Shown: positions 23,395 through 36,361 of the stretch, piece by piece
Position numbering within the stretch: the stretch's first letter is position 1
Layout: every line of letters starts with the position of its first letter
Assembly (NCBI GenBank): GCA_963965975.1
Contig: OZ014412.1
Coordinates: forward strand, 1,056,501 to 1,120,500
Direction: 5' to 3'
DNA length: 64,000 nucleotides
From: Xestospongia bergquistia
Lineage: Eukaryota > Porifera > Demospongiae > Haplosclerida > Petrosiidae
Notes under the pieces: generated by a model
Database searches by the model: none
What the model was told of the DNA's origin: nothing
The model's input: only the letters and a program-made list of their open reading frames with translations
Made by a program: the position numbers and the translations under genes

Positions 23395-25940
23395 TTATAG
23401 CTGGTAGTCATATACTTCAAAGTTCAAATTATCTGCCTCAGGACTTGTCAGGTCAAAGTCAATGGCAGCACCAGCAGATCTAAAAATGTTACTATTCGGA
23501 AACAATCTTGCTGCTAAATAAGTCAAATAATTAAAATCACATGATATTAGTGAATATCTTACAAGAAGGGTTGCTAGAAAATACCAGATCATGTGACATT
23601 TGATCAATATTGGACTCTACACAATATCCTAAGTCATCTTGAAGTTGGTCCTGTAATAACAATTTTAACTGACATACATGTTATTTAACACAATATAGAT
23701 CAAGTGAATTATTTTAAAAAATAATAATAATAATAATACATCATTATTTCGTCAACTGCTTGCAAATACAATTAAAGTTTATATTTTAGTTATTAGTTTG
23801 AACACTTATTCAATACTTACTTTATCAAATGTTTGTAATTTCATCTGTGAATCTTCAACAGATGTAGGTTGTGAAGACTGAAGTTCAGATGTAGGTTCAT
23901 GTAACTATAAAACATTATTATATAGTTAAAAATAAACTTAAGATTGTTAGTTAAATGCTGATACTAATAGTATACAGTACAAAATGCATTAAAAATAAAG
24001 TTGTACTGCATATGAAACTCACCTGAGTTCCTTCATTAATTGTCTTCTGGTGTTTTTTACAGAAGCAAACAATAAAAAGTATTACAACCACCAGAATCAG
24101 AACAAGAAGCACTAAAGATACTATAATTAATATCACTACCTCAAGCTCTACAACAGGGCTTCTTGTGTCTACTAATAATAAATAAAATATTATATGCATT
24201 AAGTGTACCTGGCTTCTTTAAAGATGAAGACATACTTGTAACAGAGGTACTTGTCAAAAGATTCATCATGTCTAACACTGAGTCTAGAAAGATATTATGT
24301 TAATAAAAATCTATATATTTCTTACCAGAAAACTTAGTAGTTTCAATACTAATATTAGTCTTAGTAGGAGATGGTAGTAGTAAGATATATTCTAGTACTT
24401 GAGGGTACACAACAGATGGGTTAGTTATAATAGTATCATCTACTATATCATGAGCTGTCACAGTAAAGTTACCACTAACTGGTAGAGTTATATACTGGTA
24501 TACTGTACTCTCCTCTATACTGGATTTACTTATATTAATAGACTCGTTAGTCCCTTTAAAAAACTCTCTAAATATCACATGACATCCATCAGCAGTAGAT
24601 CTCTCAGCAAACCTACACTCTACAACAACTGATCCATTATCAGAGTAGTACTGTAGAGTAAGTCTTTGGACATGATAGGTTGCTAAAGTAATAAATATAA
24701 TAAAGTGATAATAGTAGTAATGTTGTCAAATCATTCAAATAAATATAAGATACTCACTAAAATATGACTCATTCTTTGCTTTAGAGTTATTAAAATAATC
24801 CAATATATCAGCAATGAACACACAGTTCAGATAAGGATCAATATTTGAAGCATAATAGTAAAGACTCATATTTGATAATGGACTCAACACATTTTTATAA
24901 GTATGTTCTACTTCTGATCCATTCAATGACATCTCTCTAATGATCCTTAATATAGTACTGTTACATATCCTAGGATAACTTATAATCTATCATATATAAT
25001 AATAAATCATGTATTAGTAATGTTGTTAACTTACATTAAGTTGAAATTGTATATCAAATGAATTATGTTTATTAAAGATGACCTCATGATTTGGTAAGAT
25101 AATAACAACATAATACTCTATAATAACAGACAAGTTAAAGGAGCATTAAATAGGAACATACATACCTCGATTATACTCTCTTTGTATAGTAACATTACTA
25201 GAACTATATTCTCCACTATGAGCTATAACAGTAACAGTATAAATATCACAGACTGTGAGGTTATATAACTCATAAGATGTATCCTCAGTGATATCATTAT
25301 ATAGTAACTGGCCATGTTGGTTCTCTATATAAATATGATATGATATCAGAACGTTTTCAGAAGAAAAAAATGGAGGAGACCAGGTCAACCAACTTGAACT
25401 GGTGAGATTAAAATGAAGCTGAAGGTTTTCTACTGATGTGATACCTGTTCATTTGTATAAAGTACACATATATGTATGATAAATAGTATAATTAACATTC
25501 TTTATCAAGATTAATCTATAACCTAACTAACCTTTAACTGTCAAAGTAGCTCCTTTAGAAATAAATGTAGAATTTTGGCCTACTATATTACATCCAACAC
25601 TTATCCCATCATTAATAGGTAGTGCTCTTATAGTTAGTACTGATGACCACACATCGACTGATATATTGTTAGTAGTTACTGATATCTCTCTCTCTTGATT
25701 ACTGGGATCAGTGAGTGAACTGCCCTGTACTGTCCATAACAGTATATCTCCAATACCTTCACATGTATAATTGACAAAAACATAAATTAGAGCAGATTTT
25801 GATATTGGAGCTTTTGTGACATTAACTATAGAAAAGGAAAAGAAAATCTCACAAACAACTTTCTATTGTTGTTGTTGTTGTTATTATTTACCATGACCAT
25901 CTGTAAAACTGCTGAGCAAAACAATAACTAGAACAAACAT
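23395..25940 (-). CDS. Ig/FN3 receptor with unique mid-length tail
   Basis: Complete type I receptor, about 601 residues. Exons: signal 25892-25940 (MFVLVIVLLSSFTDG), Ig 25532-25825, FN3 25166-25444, second FN3-like unit 25035-25117 and 24758-24986, HVQG exon 24326-24682, stalk 24209-24283, transmembrane 24023-24171 (VVILIIVSLVLLVLILVVVI then CFCKKHQK), tail 23821-23904, 23563-23650 and 23395-23513. All phases agree. The tail is not seen elsewhere in the window: it is Ser/Gln/Asp-rich and ends NLNFEVYDYQL, lacking the NPAY/NPSY/YENI triad. Its Ig N-terminal part (VNVTKAPISKSALIYVFVNYTC) is the most divergent among intact genes while the Ig core is identical. Ligand and signalling partner are unknown. 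Confidence 0.85.
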
Positions 25941-26314
25941 GGCTTCAAAGGGTAAGAAAGAGGTTGGATTAGATACACCCACTAATATTTTTATTAAAGG
26001 ATGACAAAACTAGTATGCTAAACTGACACAACAGTACTTTTCTTTCAATGAGAACTGAAAGGTAAGAGTTAAAAGGTTGTTTCAAGTTCTAAAGTCACAA
26101 AATATAAGTGCTACAGAGAAATTTCCAAAGAAATTGACTTTAAACCATGGCCAATGTAGTTAATTACACTTATTTTTTAAAAATATCAGTAACAATGTTA
26201 CTTTAAGAAACAAGAGTGCCAACAGTGTCCTTTTTTGTAAACATTTATGATGTATTATAGACAAAAAATATATAGACAACACATTGATCAATAGAAATGA
26301 GTTTGATTCTTTAT

Positions 26315-27005
26315 GTACGGAAGCCAAAGCCGGCCATCCATTTTTATTTCGTAATTTCATATTCTGCTTTGAAGTTTTCCGAAATACTGAAGCCGCAGAC
26401 GGACATTCCAATTCCTATTTCTTATTTCTTCCGCGAACGTTGGCGCATTTAAAAATCCCAATTAACGACCCAGTTAATGGATTCTAATTCCTTATTCCTA
26501 TTTCCATTTTTGGCATGTGCGGCATTCTAGGTTTTTCTTGTTACTTAATAAAACGTGGAGCGTGAGTACCACGAGCCGTCTCTTAGAATCGAGCGCCAGC
26601 GAGATGTGTCCAGTTAGGTTGCGTCCCTGATTTTGGTCGTATATTGTAGGTCTATTATTTAGGGAAGCCGATATAATCCCGTTTAATTGAAATAGGAAAT
26701 AGGAATTGGAATGTCCGTCTGAGGCTTCCGTACGAAAATATATAATTCTACTTTACAGTTTTCCCAAAAAAAATCCAACTCCAATTTTATTTCTATCCTT
26801 CGATGGGATATTTAACAACTAAAATTCTATACTCCCACCCTAACTGGAACCATGTCGCTTTGTTCAATTCTAAGAGACAGCTCACGGTTCACTTCATTGA
26901 AGGGTAGACAATAGAATTGGAATTGGAATATTTTTGGAAAACTCCAAAGTAGAATATGAAATTACGAAGTAGAATTGGATGTCCGCCTTCGGCTTCCGTA
27001 CATAC
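26315..27005. mobile_element. Fold-back (long inverted repeat) element
   Basis: The left end starts GTACGGAAGCC and the right end closes with GGCTTCCGTAC. The outer ~70 bases on each side are inverted matches (TTCGTAATTTCATATTCT on the left faces its complement near 26955). A second nested pair occurs inside (GACGGACATTCCAATTCC near 26397 and its complement near 26700-26725), as does a pair around TCTTAGAATC / AATTCTAAGAGAC. It is clearly richer in GC than its surroundings. There is no transposase, so this is a non-autonomous fold-back element. The first ~20 bases of an open frame at 26284-26487 enter it, but that frame is not considered a gene. Confidence 0.7.
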
Positions 27006-27344
27006 AAGTCCGTTTTGACCCGTGTTACGCTATGAAAATATTCGCCTTATATTTGGTTGTGTAGTGAATAAACATAGCCTATTGATTCGTCATTTATATA
27101 AAATATTGCATAATTATGACGTAAAAATTTGCAATGACTACGCGCATTCACAAGCAGTAGTTACAGTTACCAGGCTTTCTTTTCCTTCGCGAACGCCTGC
27201 TGAGTACGAGGTTAGCGTCGTCTTGCTACTGATATGTGGTATTAGGAAGTAACCTTCTAGACTGTACACATGTGATTTGAGCTGTGAACATAGCTATAAT
27301 ACAATAACTATTTTAACATTGATAATAGCCTGCTCCGTTTATAT

Positions 27345-27545
27345 GTGACCTGATCTGCAAATAGGGACCACTTCTGATTTGTGAAAAAACTACTGTTAAA
27401 ACATTTCAAAAAGCATTTTTCTATACACATAGAATAGTTATGCATAATATATCAACTTTATGTATACAAAACTGTTTTTTGAGATGTGTTTTCTTCACAG
27501 ATCAGGTCACGAATGTTTTGATAGAAGTGGTTTATTAACCTGAAA
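27345..27545. mobile_element. MITE-like element, copy 2
   Basis: A short element with ends TGACCTGATCTGCAAATAGG...ACCACTTCT and AGAAGTGG...TTAACCTG in inverted orientation. Internal sequence GTTAAAACATTTCAAAAAGC faces an inverted partner. Related to the element at 19850-20270. It lies just beyond the 3' end of the long-tail gene at 27665-34496. Confidence 0.5.
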
Positions 27546-27664
27546 TAAAGCAATGACAGTCAATAACATAATCAACATAACAATTGAAAACAAAAACACA
27601 ATTACACTTGTCATTGTTGTTTTCATTAATTACAGTCTTGGTCTTGTCATTGTCAGTGTCTGTA

Positions 27665-30600
27665 TTAAAGTGTAGTTAATTCTTCATAAGTTGAAGGATG
27701 ATCCTATAGTATGTATATTAATATCATTGTTCAATATGTACTCTACATATTTAGACTTACTTGGTTTTCTAATGATAATTGTTCAGATTTAGGATACATA
27801 ACAATATCTTCTTTCCTTATAGCACAAGGTACTTCAGTACTCTTCCCTGTTTCCTGTAATAACATTACTAATATTTAATATATTATTAATTTCTTATTAC
27901 CACTGTATTAAGGTGTCCACAAATATTAGCATATTGTGTTGGAACATCATTAGTGGGTGGAGCTCTAGGATGACTAGTGGATACTTCCACTTCAACATAA
28001 TGAGATGTACTCTTTTCTGTTTCTGAGGAATTACTTAATTTGTTGTTACTTCCAAAAGTCACTGTTGGTCTCTTCTCATAACACATCTTATCATCAGACA
28101 TTAATATAGCATTATTGTCATAATGTTCAATGTGTGTTGTTGTTGTTGGATTAGCAATAACAGAACCATCATCTAAATGGTCCTGTAAGATAAGAGCCTA
28201 AGTCATATATTAATTAAAAGTTATTTACTTTTCTTTTCATTTGTTTACATTGACTATATGACATATCATGTTCTGTAATATTCTCAGTAAATGATGTTTC
28301 TTGTACATCAGATGTAAGAGGGATGTTATTACCTTCATCTTGATCAATAATAGTTGGGTTAACAGCCTCACCCTGTAATATTAATTATATTTATTACTAT
28401 AGGATTGTATGATACCATTAGTTCAATGAACATTTAGTATAGAATGAAGATTGACAATAATTATGTTATGGTTAATGTCATTGGTATAATATTATAAACA
28501 CAGATACTATAAGGAATATTTTGAGTAGAGTGTTTTGAATTATTCAAGTCATTATTCCCTTGGTAATACTAAAATTTACACATCACAAAACAAACTATTA
28601 TAGTAATAATACACTCTAATTTGTGTATACATGATCATATTCTATATTGCAATGCAAAAACTATCATAAGCCCTTGAGAAAAAGTATTCAATCACTAATT
28701 GTGGAATTTGTTCATGAATGATAATTTTTGTGATTGATAAATTGTTAATGTAATAATTTATTTACACATTCTATAATTGTATAATTAATTTTTTTTTAAA
28801 ATCTTCAAATTTAAAAATTATGGGGAAGAAGAATATTAAATTGTTTACTTTATGTTAAGATTAATTCTAAGCAATAATGGCTATACAGAAATTGTTGACA
28901 AATGCAACATTTCTAGTAATAACTGGAAATGACTAGTAATTTATAGTAAATATTTCCAAAAGAGTAACAATTTGATACACTAGCAATGTCACTGCGATCA
29001 TATACTCGTAATCCAATCATATTATGAGCATACACTAATGAGAGAGTAATGGTAATGACTAATTGTAATTGAATATTATTAATTACAATTTTTATAGTAA
29101 TTCTAATTAGCCACAATTACATCAATTGCTAGGAAACTTGATATTCAATTATGAATTTAGTTGAACACATGTTCATTTCTTTTTTTTAATCCAAGCATGG
29201 CTTATAGAAATAAGACCATTGTATTTTAGTATAAGTCTGATTTTGTTAATGATAATGGTAATGGTAATTGGTAATGGTAATGGTAATGTAATGTAGTGGT
29301 AATGTTAATGTTAATGCTAATGCTAATGCTAATGCTAATTGTAATGCTAATAGTAATGTTAATGGTAATGGAAATGGTAATGGTAATGTTAATGGTAATG
29401 GTAATGCTAATGCTAATTGTAATGCTAATAGTAATGTTAATGGTAATGGAAATGGTAATGTTAATGGTAATGGTAATGCTAATGCTAATGCTAATGCTAA
29501 TTGTAATGCTAATAGTAATGTTAATGGTAATGGAAATGGTAATGGTAATGATAATGGTAATGGTAATGGTAATGGTAATGGTAATGATAATGGTAATGAT
29601 AATGGTAATGGTAATGGTAATTGGTAATGGTAATGGTAATGGCAATGGTAATGGTGATGGTAATGGTAATGCTAATGCTAATGCTAATGCTAATGATAAT
29701 GCTAATTGTAATGCTAATAGTAATGTTAATGGTAATGGAAATTGTAATGGTAATGATAATGGTAATGGTAATGGTAATGCTAATGCTAATGCTAATGCTA
29801 ATGCTAATTGTAATGCTAATAGTAATGTTAAAGGTAATGGAAATGGTAATGGTAATGTTAATGGTAATGGTAATGGTAATGGTAATGATAATGGTAATGG
29901 TAATGGTAATGATAATGATAATGGAAATGGTAATGATAATGTTAATGGTAATGGAAATGGTAATGATAATGGTAATGGTAATGGTAATGGTAATGGTAAT
30001 GGTAATGGTAATGGTAATGGTAATGATAGTGGTAATGGTAATGATAATGGTAATGGTAATGGTAATGTTAATGGTAATGATAATGGTAATGGTAATGGAA
30101 ATGGTAATGATAATGGTAATGGTAATGTTAATGGTAATGGTAATGGTAATGGTAATGGTAATGGTAATGGTAATGGTAATGTTAATGGTAATGATAATGG
30201 TAATGGTAATGGTAATGTTAATGGTAATGATAATGGTAATGGTAATGGTAATGGTAATGGTAATGGTAATGATAGTGGAAATGGTAATGATAATGGTAAT
30301 GGTAATGGTAATGGTAATGATAGTGGTAATGGTAATGTTAATGGTAATGTTAATGGTAATGATAATGATAATAGAAATGGTAATGTTAATGGTAATGATA
30401 ATGATAATAGAAATGGTAATGGTAATAGTAATGGTAATGATAGTGGTAATGGTAATGTTAATGGTAATGTTAATGGTAATGATAATGGTAATGGTAATGC
30501 TAATTGTAATGCTAATAGTAATGTTAATGGTAATGGAAATGGTAATGTTAATGGTAATGGTAATGCTAATGCTAATGCTAATGCTAATTGTAATGCTAAT

Positions 30601-33600
30601 AGTAATGTTAATGGTAATGGAAATGGTAATGGTAATGTTAATGGTAATGGTAATGGTAATGGTAATGGTAATGATAATGGTAATGGTAATGGTAATGGTA
30701 ATGGTAATGATAATGGTAATGATAATGGTAATGGTAATGGTAATTGGTAATGGTAATGGTAATGGCAATGGTAATGGTGATGGTAATGGTAATGCTAATG
30801 CTAATGCTAATGCTAATGCTAATGATAATGCTAATTGTAATGCTAATAGTAATGTTAATGGTAATGGAAATGGTAATGGTAATGATAATGGTAATGGTAA
30901 TGCTAATGCTAATGCTAATGCTAATGCTAATTGTAATGCTAATAGTAATGTTAATGGTAATGGAAATGGTAATGGTAATGTTAATGGTAATGGTAATGGT
31001 AATGATAATGGTAATGATAATGGTAATGGTAATGCTAATGCTAATGCTAATGCTAATGCTAATGCTAATTGTAATGCTAATAGTAATGTTAAAGGTAATG
31101 GAAATGGTAATGGTAATGTTAATGGTAATGGTAATGGTAATGGTAATGGTAATGATAATGGTAATGGTAATGGTAATGATAATGATAATGGTAATGGTAA
31201 TGATAATGTTAATGGTAATGGAAATGGTAATGATAATGGTAATGGTAATGTTAATGGTAATGGTAATGGTAATGGTAATGGTAATGATAGTGGTAATGGT
31301 AATGATAATAGTAATGGTAATGGTAATGTTAATGGTAATGATAATGGTAATGGTAATGGAAATGGTAATGATAATGGTAATGGTAATGTTAATGGTAATG
31401 GTAATGGTAATGGTAATGGTAATGGTAATGGTAATGATAATGGTAATGGTAATGGTAATGTTAATGGTAATGATAATGGTAATGGTAATGGTAATGGTAA
31501 TGGTAATGATAGTGGTAATGGTAATGATAATGGTAATGGTAATGGTAATGGTAATGATAGTGGTAATGGTAATGTTAATGGTAATGTTAATGGTAATGAT
31601 AATGATAATAGAAATGGTAATGTTAATGGTAATGATAATGATAATAGAAATGGTAATGGTAATGGTAATGGTAATGATAGTGGTAATGGTAATGTTAATG
31701 GTAATGTTAATGGTAATGATAATGGTAATGGTAATGGTAATGTTAATGGTAATGGAAATGCTAATAGTAATGTTAATGGTAATGGTAATGGTAATGCTAA
31801 TGCTTATTGTAATAACAAAAACACAATAGATCTAATGAAGAGATTTATACAGATCACATATATCATACTCACATTATCATATGATGATGACTTCATTAAT
31901 AATGGAGGTGATTCTTCAAAAAAGGTATTACAAGTTACAGCAAGAGGTGTGTCTTTACTTGGTAATAATAGGTCATGTTCATTAGCACAACTCATTTCAG
32001 ATGTTACAGAGGAAATAGTCTGAATGTTCAAGGTACTGGTATGAGAGAACTCTAGTGAAATGGGTAGTGCTTCATGTGGTATAACAGGAGGTGATATTGA
32101 TTGTAAAGGTGGAGTTTGTACTTGAGGAGATATAATTGATTGATATTGTCTTCTTATATCAAGTAACTATATATGGAAAAAATGACATCATCACTGTTTG
32201 TCATTATTTATAACTATAAGACAAACATCTATTCACTAGTTATACATCATATTAACATCTGTTAGTTAGGAACAGAAAACAAAAAAATATAATGTAATGT
32301 ATTCACTGTTTACAAAACACTCTATTGAAACCTTTGACATATATCTTCCCACAATATACACTAAAGTAATATACTATATAGTAGTAACAAGAGTACATAC
32401 CTCATTGTGACTTATATGGTAAGGATCAGCTACTACTGAAGTGCTTGTAGCAGCTGTAGGTAACTGAACTGGATCTTCATAACTAACATAAGGTGTAATA
32501 GGGTATTGATAGTAATATATAGTAGTAATATACTTGTTGTTATGAGCTTGTGGATAATGAACTACTGCTCTCTCTATTAGTAGAAATATATAAAGTGAAT
32601 GTATTAGTATTAATAATTCCACATACCTTCATTGAGTATTATCAATGGTCTCTTTCTCCTCCTCAATACAATAATACAAACAAATGCAATCATGGATATC
32701 ATAATTATCAACAGTATAACCATAGCAACTAGTATACCAGATATCAAATGCATGTAGATATTTCCTGGGCCTATAAATAATTTCAGCATAACCTAACATG
32801 TATAGTATTTAACTTACTGTTTGGCTTTATATCATTTGTTATATGAGTAACACTAGTAATGTCACTAATCAGAGAGATTTTTGCATCACTTGATGTTATA
32901 CCTAGTAAAGTACCACATGACAGAGTACATGATTTGCTGGTAGTGTTAACAGTCTCAGTAGGAGATGGTAATAGTAAGGCATACTGCAGTACTTGAGGGT
33001 ACACAACAGATGGGTTAGTTATAATAGTACCATCTACTATATCATGAGCTGTCACAGTATAGTTACCACTAACTGGTAGACTTATATACTGGTATATTGT
33101 ACTCTCCTCTATACTGGATTTACTCATATTAATAGACTTTACACTTCCTTTAGAAGACTCTCTAAATATCACATGACATCCATCAGCAGTAGATCTCTCA
33201 GCAAACCTACACTCTACAACAACTGATCCATTATCATAGTAGTACTGTAGATTAAGTCCCTGGATGTGGTAGGTTGCTATATTAGTGCTAAAAAGTATCA
33301 ATTTCAATTAAAAACTCACTAAATGATGACTCATTCTTTGTTCTAGACATATTAAAATAATCCAGTATATCAGCAATGAAGATATAGTTCAGTTGAGGAC
33401 TTATATTTGACACAGTATAATTAACAGTTACTGATTTATCTTCTAAAGAAGAATGAATATATTTTTTATTGTGTTCAGTTTTTGTTCCATTCAATGTGTC
33501 CTCTCTTGTAATACCCAGTAATGTAATATTACAAAGTCTAGGATAACCTGTAACCTTTAATACCACATAACACATCATGTAATGATAATATTATTAACTT

Positions 33601-34496
33601 ACAATAACATGAAATTCTACATCAACAGAATTATTATATTCATTAAAAATAACATCATGATCAGGTGAGATCATAACATAGTACTCTGTAATTCATTCGA
33701 AATGAAAATGAAAAAATTAACATACCTCCACTATATTCCATTAGGATAGTAACATTACTGGAACTATATTCTCCACTATGAGCTATAACAGTAGCAGTGT
33801 AAATATCACAGACTGTGAGGTTATATAACTCATAAGATGTATCTTCAGTGATATCATTATATAGGAACTGGCCATGTTGGTTCTCTATATAAATATAATA
33901 TGACATCACAGAATGTTCAGATGAAAATAATGGAGGAAACCAAGTCAACCAACTTGAACAACTGATAAGGCTAAAATTGAGTTGAAGGTTTTCTACTTGT
34001 GTGATACCTGTACATTGTATGAATTGTATGAAGTGACATTGAACTATTAATTTCTAACCTTTAACTGTCAAAGTAGCTCCTTTTGATATAACATTAATGG
34101 TCTGACTAACAACATTACATCCAATACTTATTCCATTATTAATAGGTAGTGCTCTTATAGTTAGTACTGATGACCACACATCAAGTGATATATTGTTAGC
34201 AGTAGTTACTGATATCTCTCTGTACTGTTTGATGGGATCAGTCAGTGAATCACCCTCAACTGTCCATGTCAATGAGTCTCCAGTCCCCACACATGTAAAG
34301 TTAGCCAGTGTGTAAAGTGAAATAGTAACTGATGAAGGAGCTACTGTAATGACAGCTGTAAATGAACATATGAGTTTACAGTGACATAAATACACATACC
34401 ATCTTAGTAACACTTAACTTACATACCAGCTTTATTTATAGAACAAGGCAAGACAATAGCCATAATGAGAATGTTTCTTAAGATGATTTCAGCCAT
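27665..34496 (-). CDS. Long-tail Ig/FN3 receptor ending in ITIM-like motif
   Basis: Type I receptor, about 864 residues. Exons: signal 34427-34496 ([19 protein letters not shown]), Ig 34059-34355, FN3 33726-34007, second FN3-like unit 33603-33685 and 33320-33554, fused HVQG-stalk exon 32818-33276, transmembrane 32627-32770 ([20 protein letters not shown] then RRRKR), tail 32401-32573 (Tyr-rich, [15 protein letters not shown]), 31873-32166, 28229-28372, 27901-28182, 27761-27853 and 27665-27703. Phases agree throughout. Tail motifs: QYANI (Grb2-type YxN) in the 27901-28182 exon and C-terminal STYEEL, which fits the ITIM consensus. The 3.5-kb intron 28373-31872 holds the hexanucleotide array. 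The HVQG and stalk exons, separate in paralogues, are fused here. Expression across that intron is unproven, so the distal tail exons are slightly less certain. Confidence 0.82.
29250..31810. repeat. 2.55-kb TAATGG-type hexanucleotide array
   Basis: Almost every base falls in six-base units of the form NNTAAT, mostly GGTAAT with GCTAAT, GATAAT, GTTAAT, GGAAAT, AGTAAT and TGTAAT variants. A composite block (several GCTAAT, then TGTAAT GCTAAT AGTAAT, then GTTAAT GGTAAT GGAAAT) recurs about ten times. The marker GGTAATTGGTAATGG occurs near 29268, 29621 and 30744; the last two are 1123 bases apart and start near-identical ~1.1-kb halves. The long open frames in all phases (Asn-Gly, Val-Met, Ile-Thr repeats) result from stop-free units and are not genes. 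It lies within an intron of the gene at 27665-34496. Confidence 0.95.
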
Positions 34497-34560
34497 TATC
34501 AACTCCTATACTCCTCAATACTGCTGCATTGACACTATATATATATATATAAACACCTTT
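34497..34560 (-). promoter_or_regulatory. Core promoter of long-tail gene (TATA tract)
   Basis: An alternating TA tract ending TATAAACACC on the plus strand lies about 40 bases upstream of the start codon at 34496. It is followed by a conserved leader (GTCAATGCAGCAGTATTGAG in transcript sense). The same arrangement stands before the genes starting at 44892, 48830 and 58571. A TATA box so near the ATG implies a very short 5' UTR. Confidence 0.55.
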
Positions 34561-34789
34561 TAACATACATTGACACACAACAGTTATCTAGCAATTATAT
34601 ATAGCTACTGAAATTTTAATTTCATAATGAACTTGTAAGTAATACAATAACAATATATAATTTATATTACACAAGAGAGTCAACTAATGGTCTTTGTATA
34701 CATCAGTTCTATTTATGACAGTTCTATTGTGACTAATATGTAGTCTACAACTACTGAAAATAGTGTATTAAACTTTACTCACTAAAGTA

Positions 34790-35950
34790 CATCAGATGAC
34801 ATATGAGATATAATACAAGTTACTATAATAACTAGTATTTACTCTGTACTACTAACACTATTTACTCCTTCTCTTTTTAATACTATAATACACTAACAAT
34901 ATAACTGTACTATTACTAATAATATGATCACTATACTAACTGCTAAAACTAGTGGATAGATTATAGATTCTATAAATATGTTAATATTTACATTATATTG
35001 TGTCTCTGTATGCAATTTGTACTGATGTCATAGAACTAGTACCATCTTCTGACTCAATTGTTATAGGACATATAAAAAAGAATAGTTAATTATACAAGAC
35101 TCTCCATTACTTTCAAATGAATTAGTTCTCATTAAAGTACCTAAATATATGATGTCATATATATGATGATTTCATTGTCACATCAGTTAGCACTAACAGT
35201 ATGATGACTATACTAACTGCTATAGCTCATGCAGAGCAAGAGAGAAAGAGAAAGAGAGATTATATTAATGTGTTATTATTTACATTACATACCAGTATCT
35301 CTGTATGTAGTATGTACTGATGTAATAGAACTAGTACCATCTCCTGATCAGTTGTCATGGGAACTTTAAAACAGAGTAGTTCATTACATGACATACCAAA
35401 TGACACTCACATAACATATTTGAACTTAGTATATCTCTAAAGAAATTATCAAACATCATTCTTTTGTAGGTATAGATTGACTTGATAGTGAGAGAAAGAA
35501 GACTTGTATATAGTTACTAGTTGTATTACAAGTCTAGAGACTGGAATATGTTGTTATATTCGATATAAACAATAATAGAGTGAAAGACTCATCTGGTACA
35601 GCTGTAATAATATCAACAGTACAAGGAGTATAGCAATAATGTTTTCTCTGGTGTTACTATAGTTACAGCAACTATAATCATAAAGAAACATCTTACAATA
35701 AACAGAACTGAAAATTGTACTATATCAAGTTATTCACATTTAATTGTTCAATTTCTATGTATATTATGTTGAGATGTTACCAGTATTGTTTTCTCTAGAG
35801 TTACCATGGTTACAATAACAATAGTCACAATGAGATAACAATGATAGTACATAATGAACACAACTGATAATTAAACACACACAATATATATCTAGTTCTA
35901 TGAGATTGTTTTTGATTTGAGAGATAAACAATATTTACTAAACATATATT
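34790..35950 (-). pseudogene. Relic second-family cassette, decayed
   Basis: Fragments of the dead second family: transmembrane/tail pieces at about 34860-34940 and 35100-35220, a short piece near 35520-35600 from the end of the TDNG domain (the transcript strand shows a DESFTLLLF-like broken reading), and the conserved 3'-flank block at 35850-35940. Lacks most of the domain exon. It sits directly upstream of the gene at 27665-34496. Confidence 0.5.
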
Positions 35951-36361
35951 ATGTTATTATCATTATCACTAGTACATCATATGATAGTTGTAATAAGTAA
36001 TAAATTACATGTTTTTAATTACATATATTTAATCAGTTACATATCAATTACATTTATACATGTAATTAATTAATTAAATGTATTACATAATATCATAAGA
36101 TCACTTATAGTAACCTAATGTGATCATCTATCATTATAAACCATATTATTATCCAGTAACAAATATACTCTACCATATATAATACACTACAATGATATTA
36201 TCTGTTGTTAACTTGAAAAACAGTTCCAATGACAACAACATCAAGATTATTTGTCATGATCTCAGCACTCAATAACTGAAAGTGATTGAGTATAAACTTA
36301 GAGCTCAGCTGATCACTAATAATTAAACAATAATATTATAATTATTAATAATGTGATATAA

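Noticed and set aside
29250-31810. Interstitial telomere repeat
   Set aside because: The unit is TAATGG, not TTAGGG, and no TTAGGG runs are seen.
29296-32023. Open frames up to 800 codons with Asn-Gly, Val-Met or Ile-Thr repeats on both strands
   Set aside because: They arise because the hexamer units contain no stop in several frames. All frames of both strands are open, and there is no start, splice or domain context.
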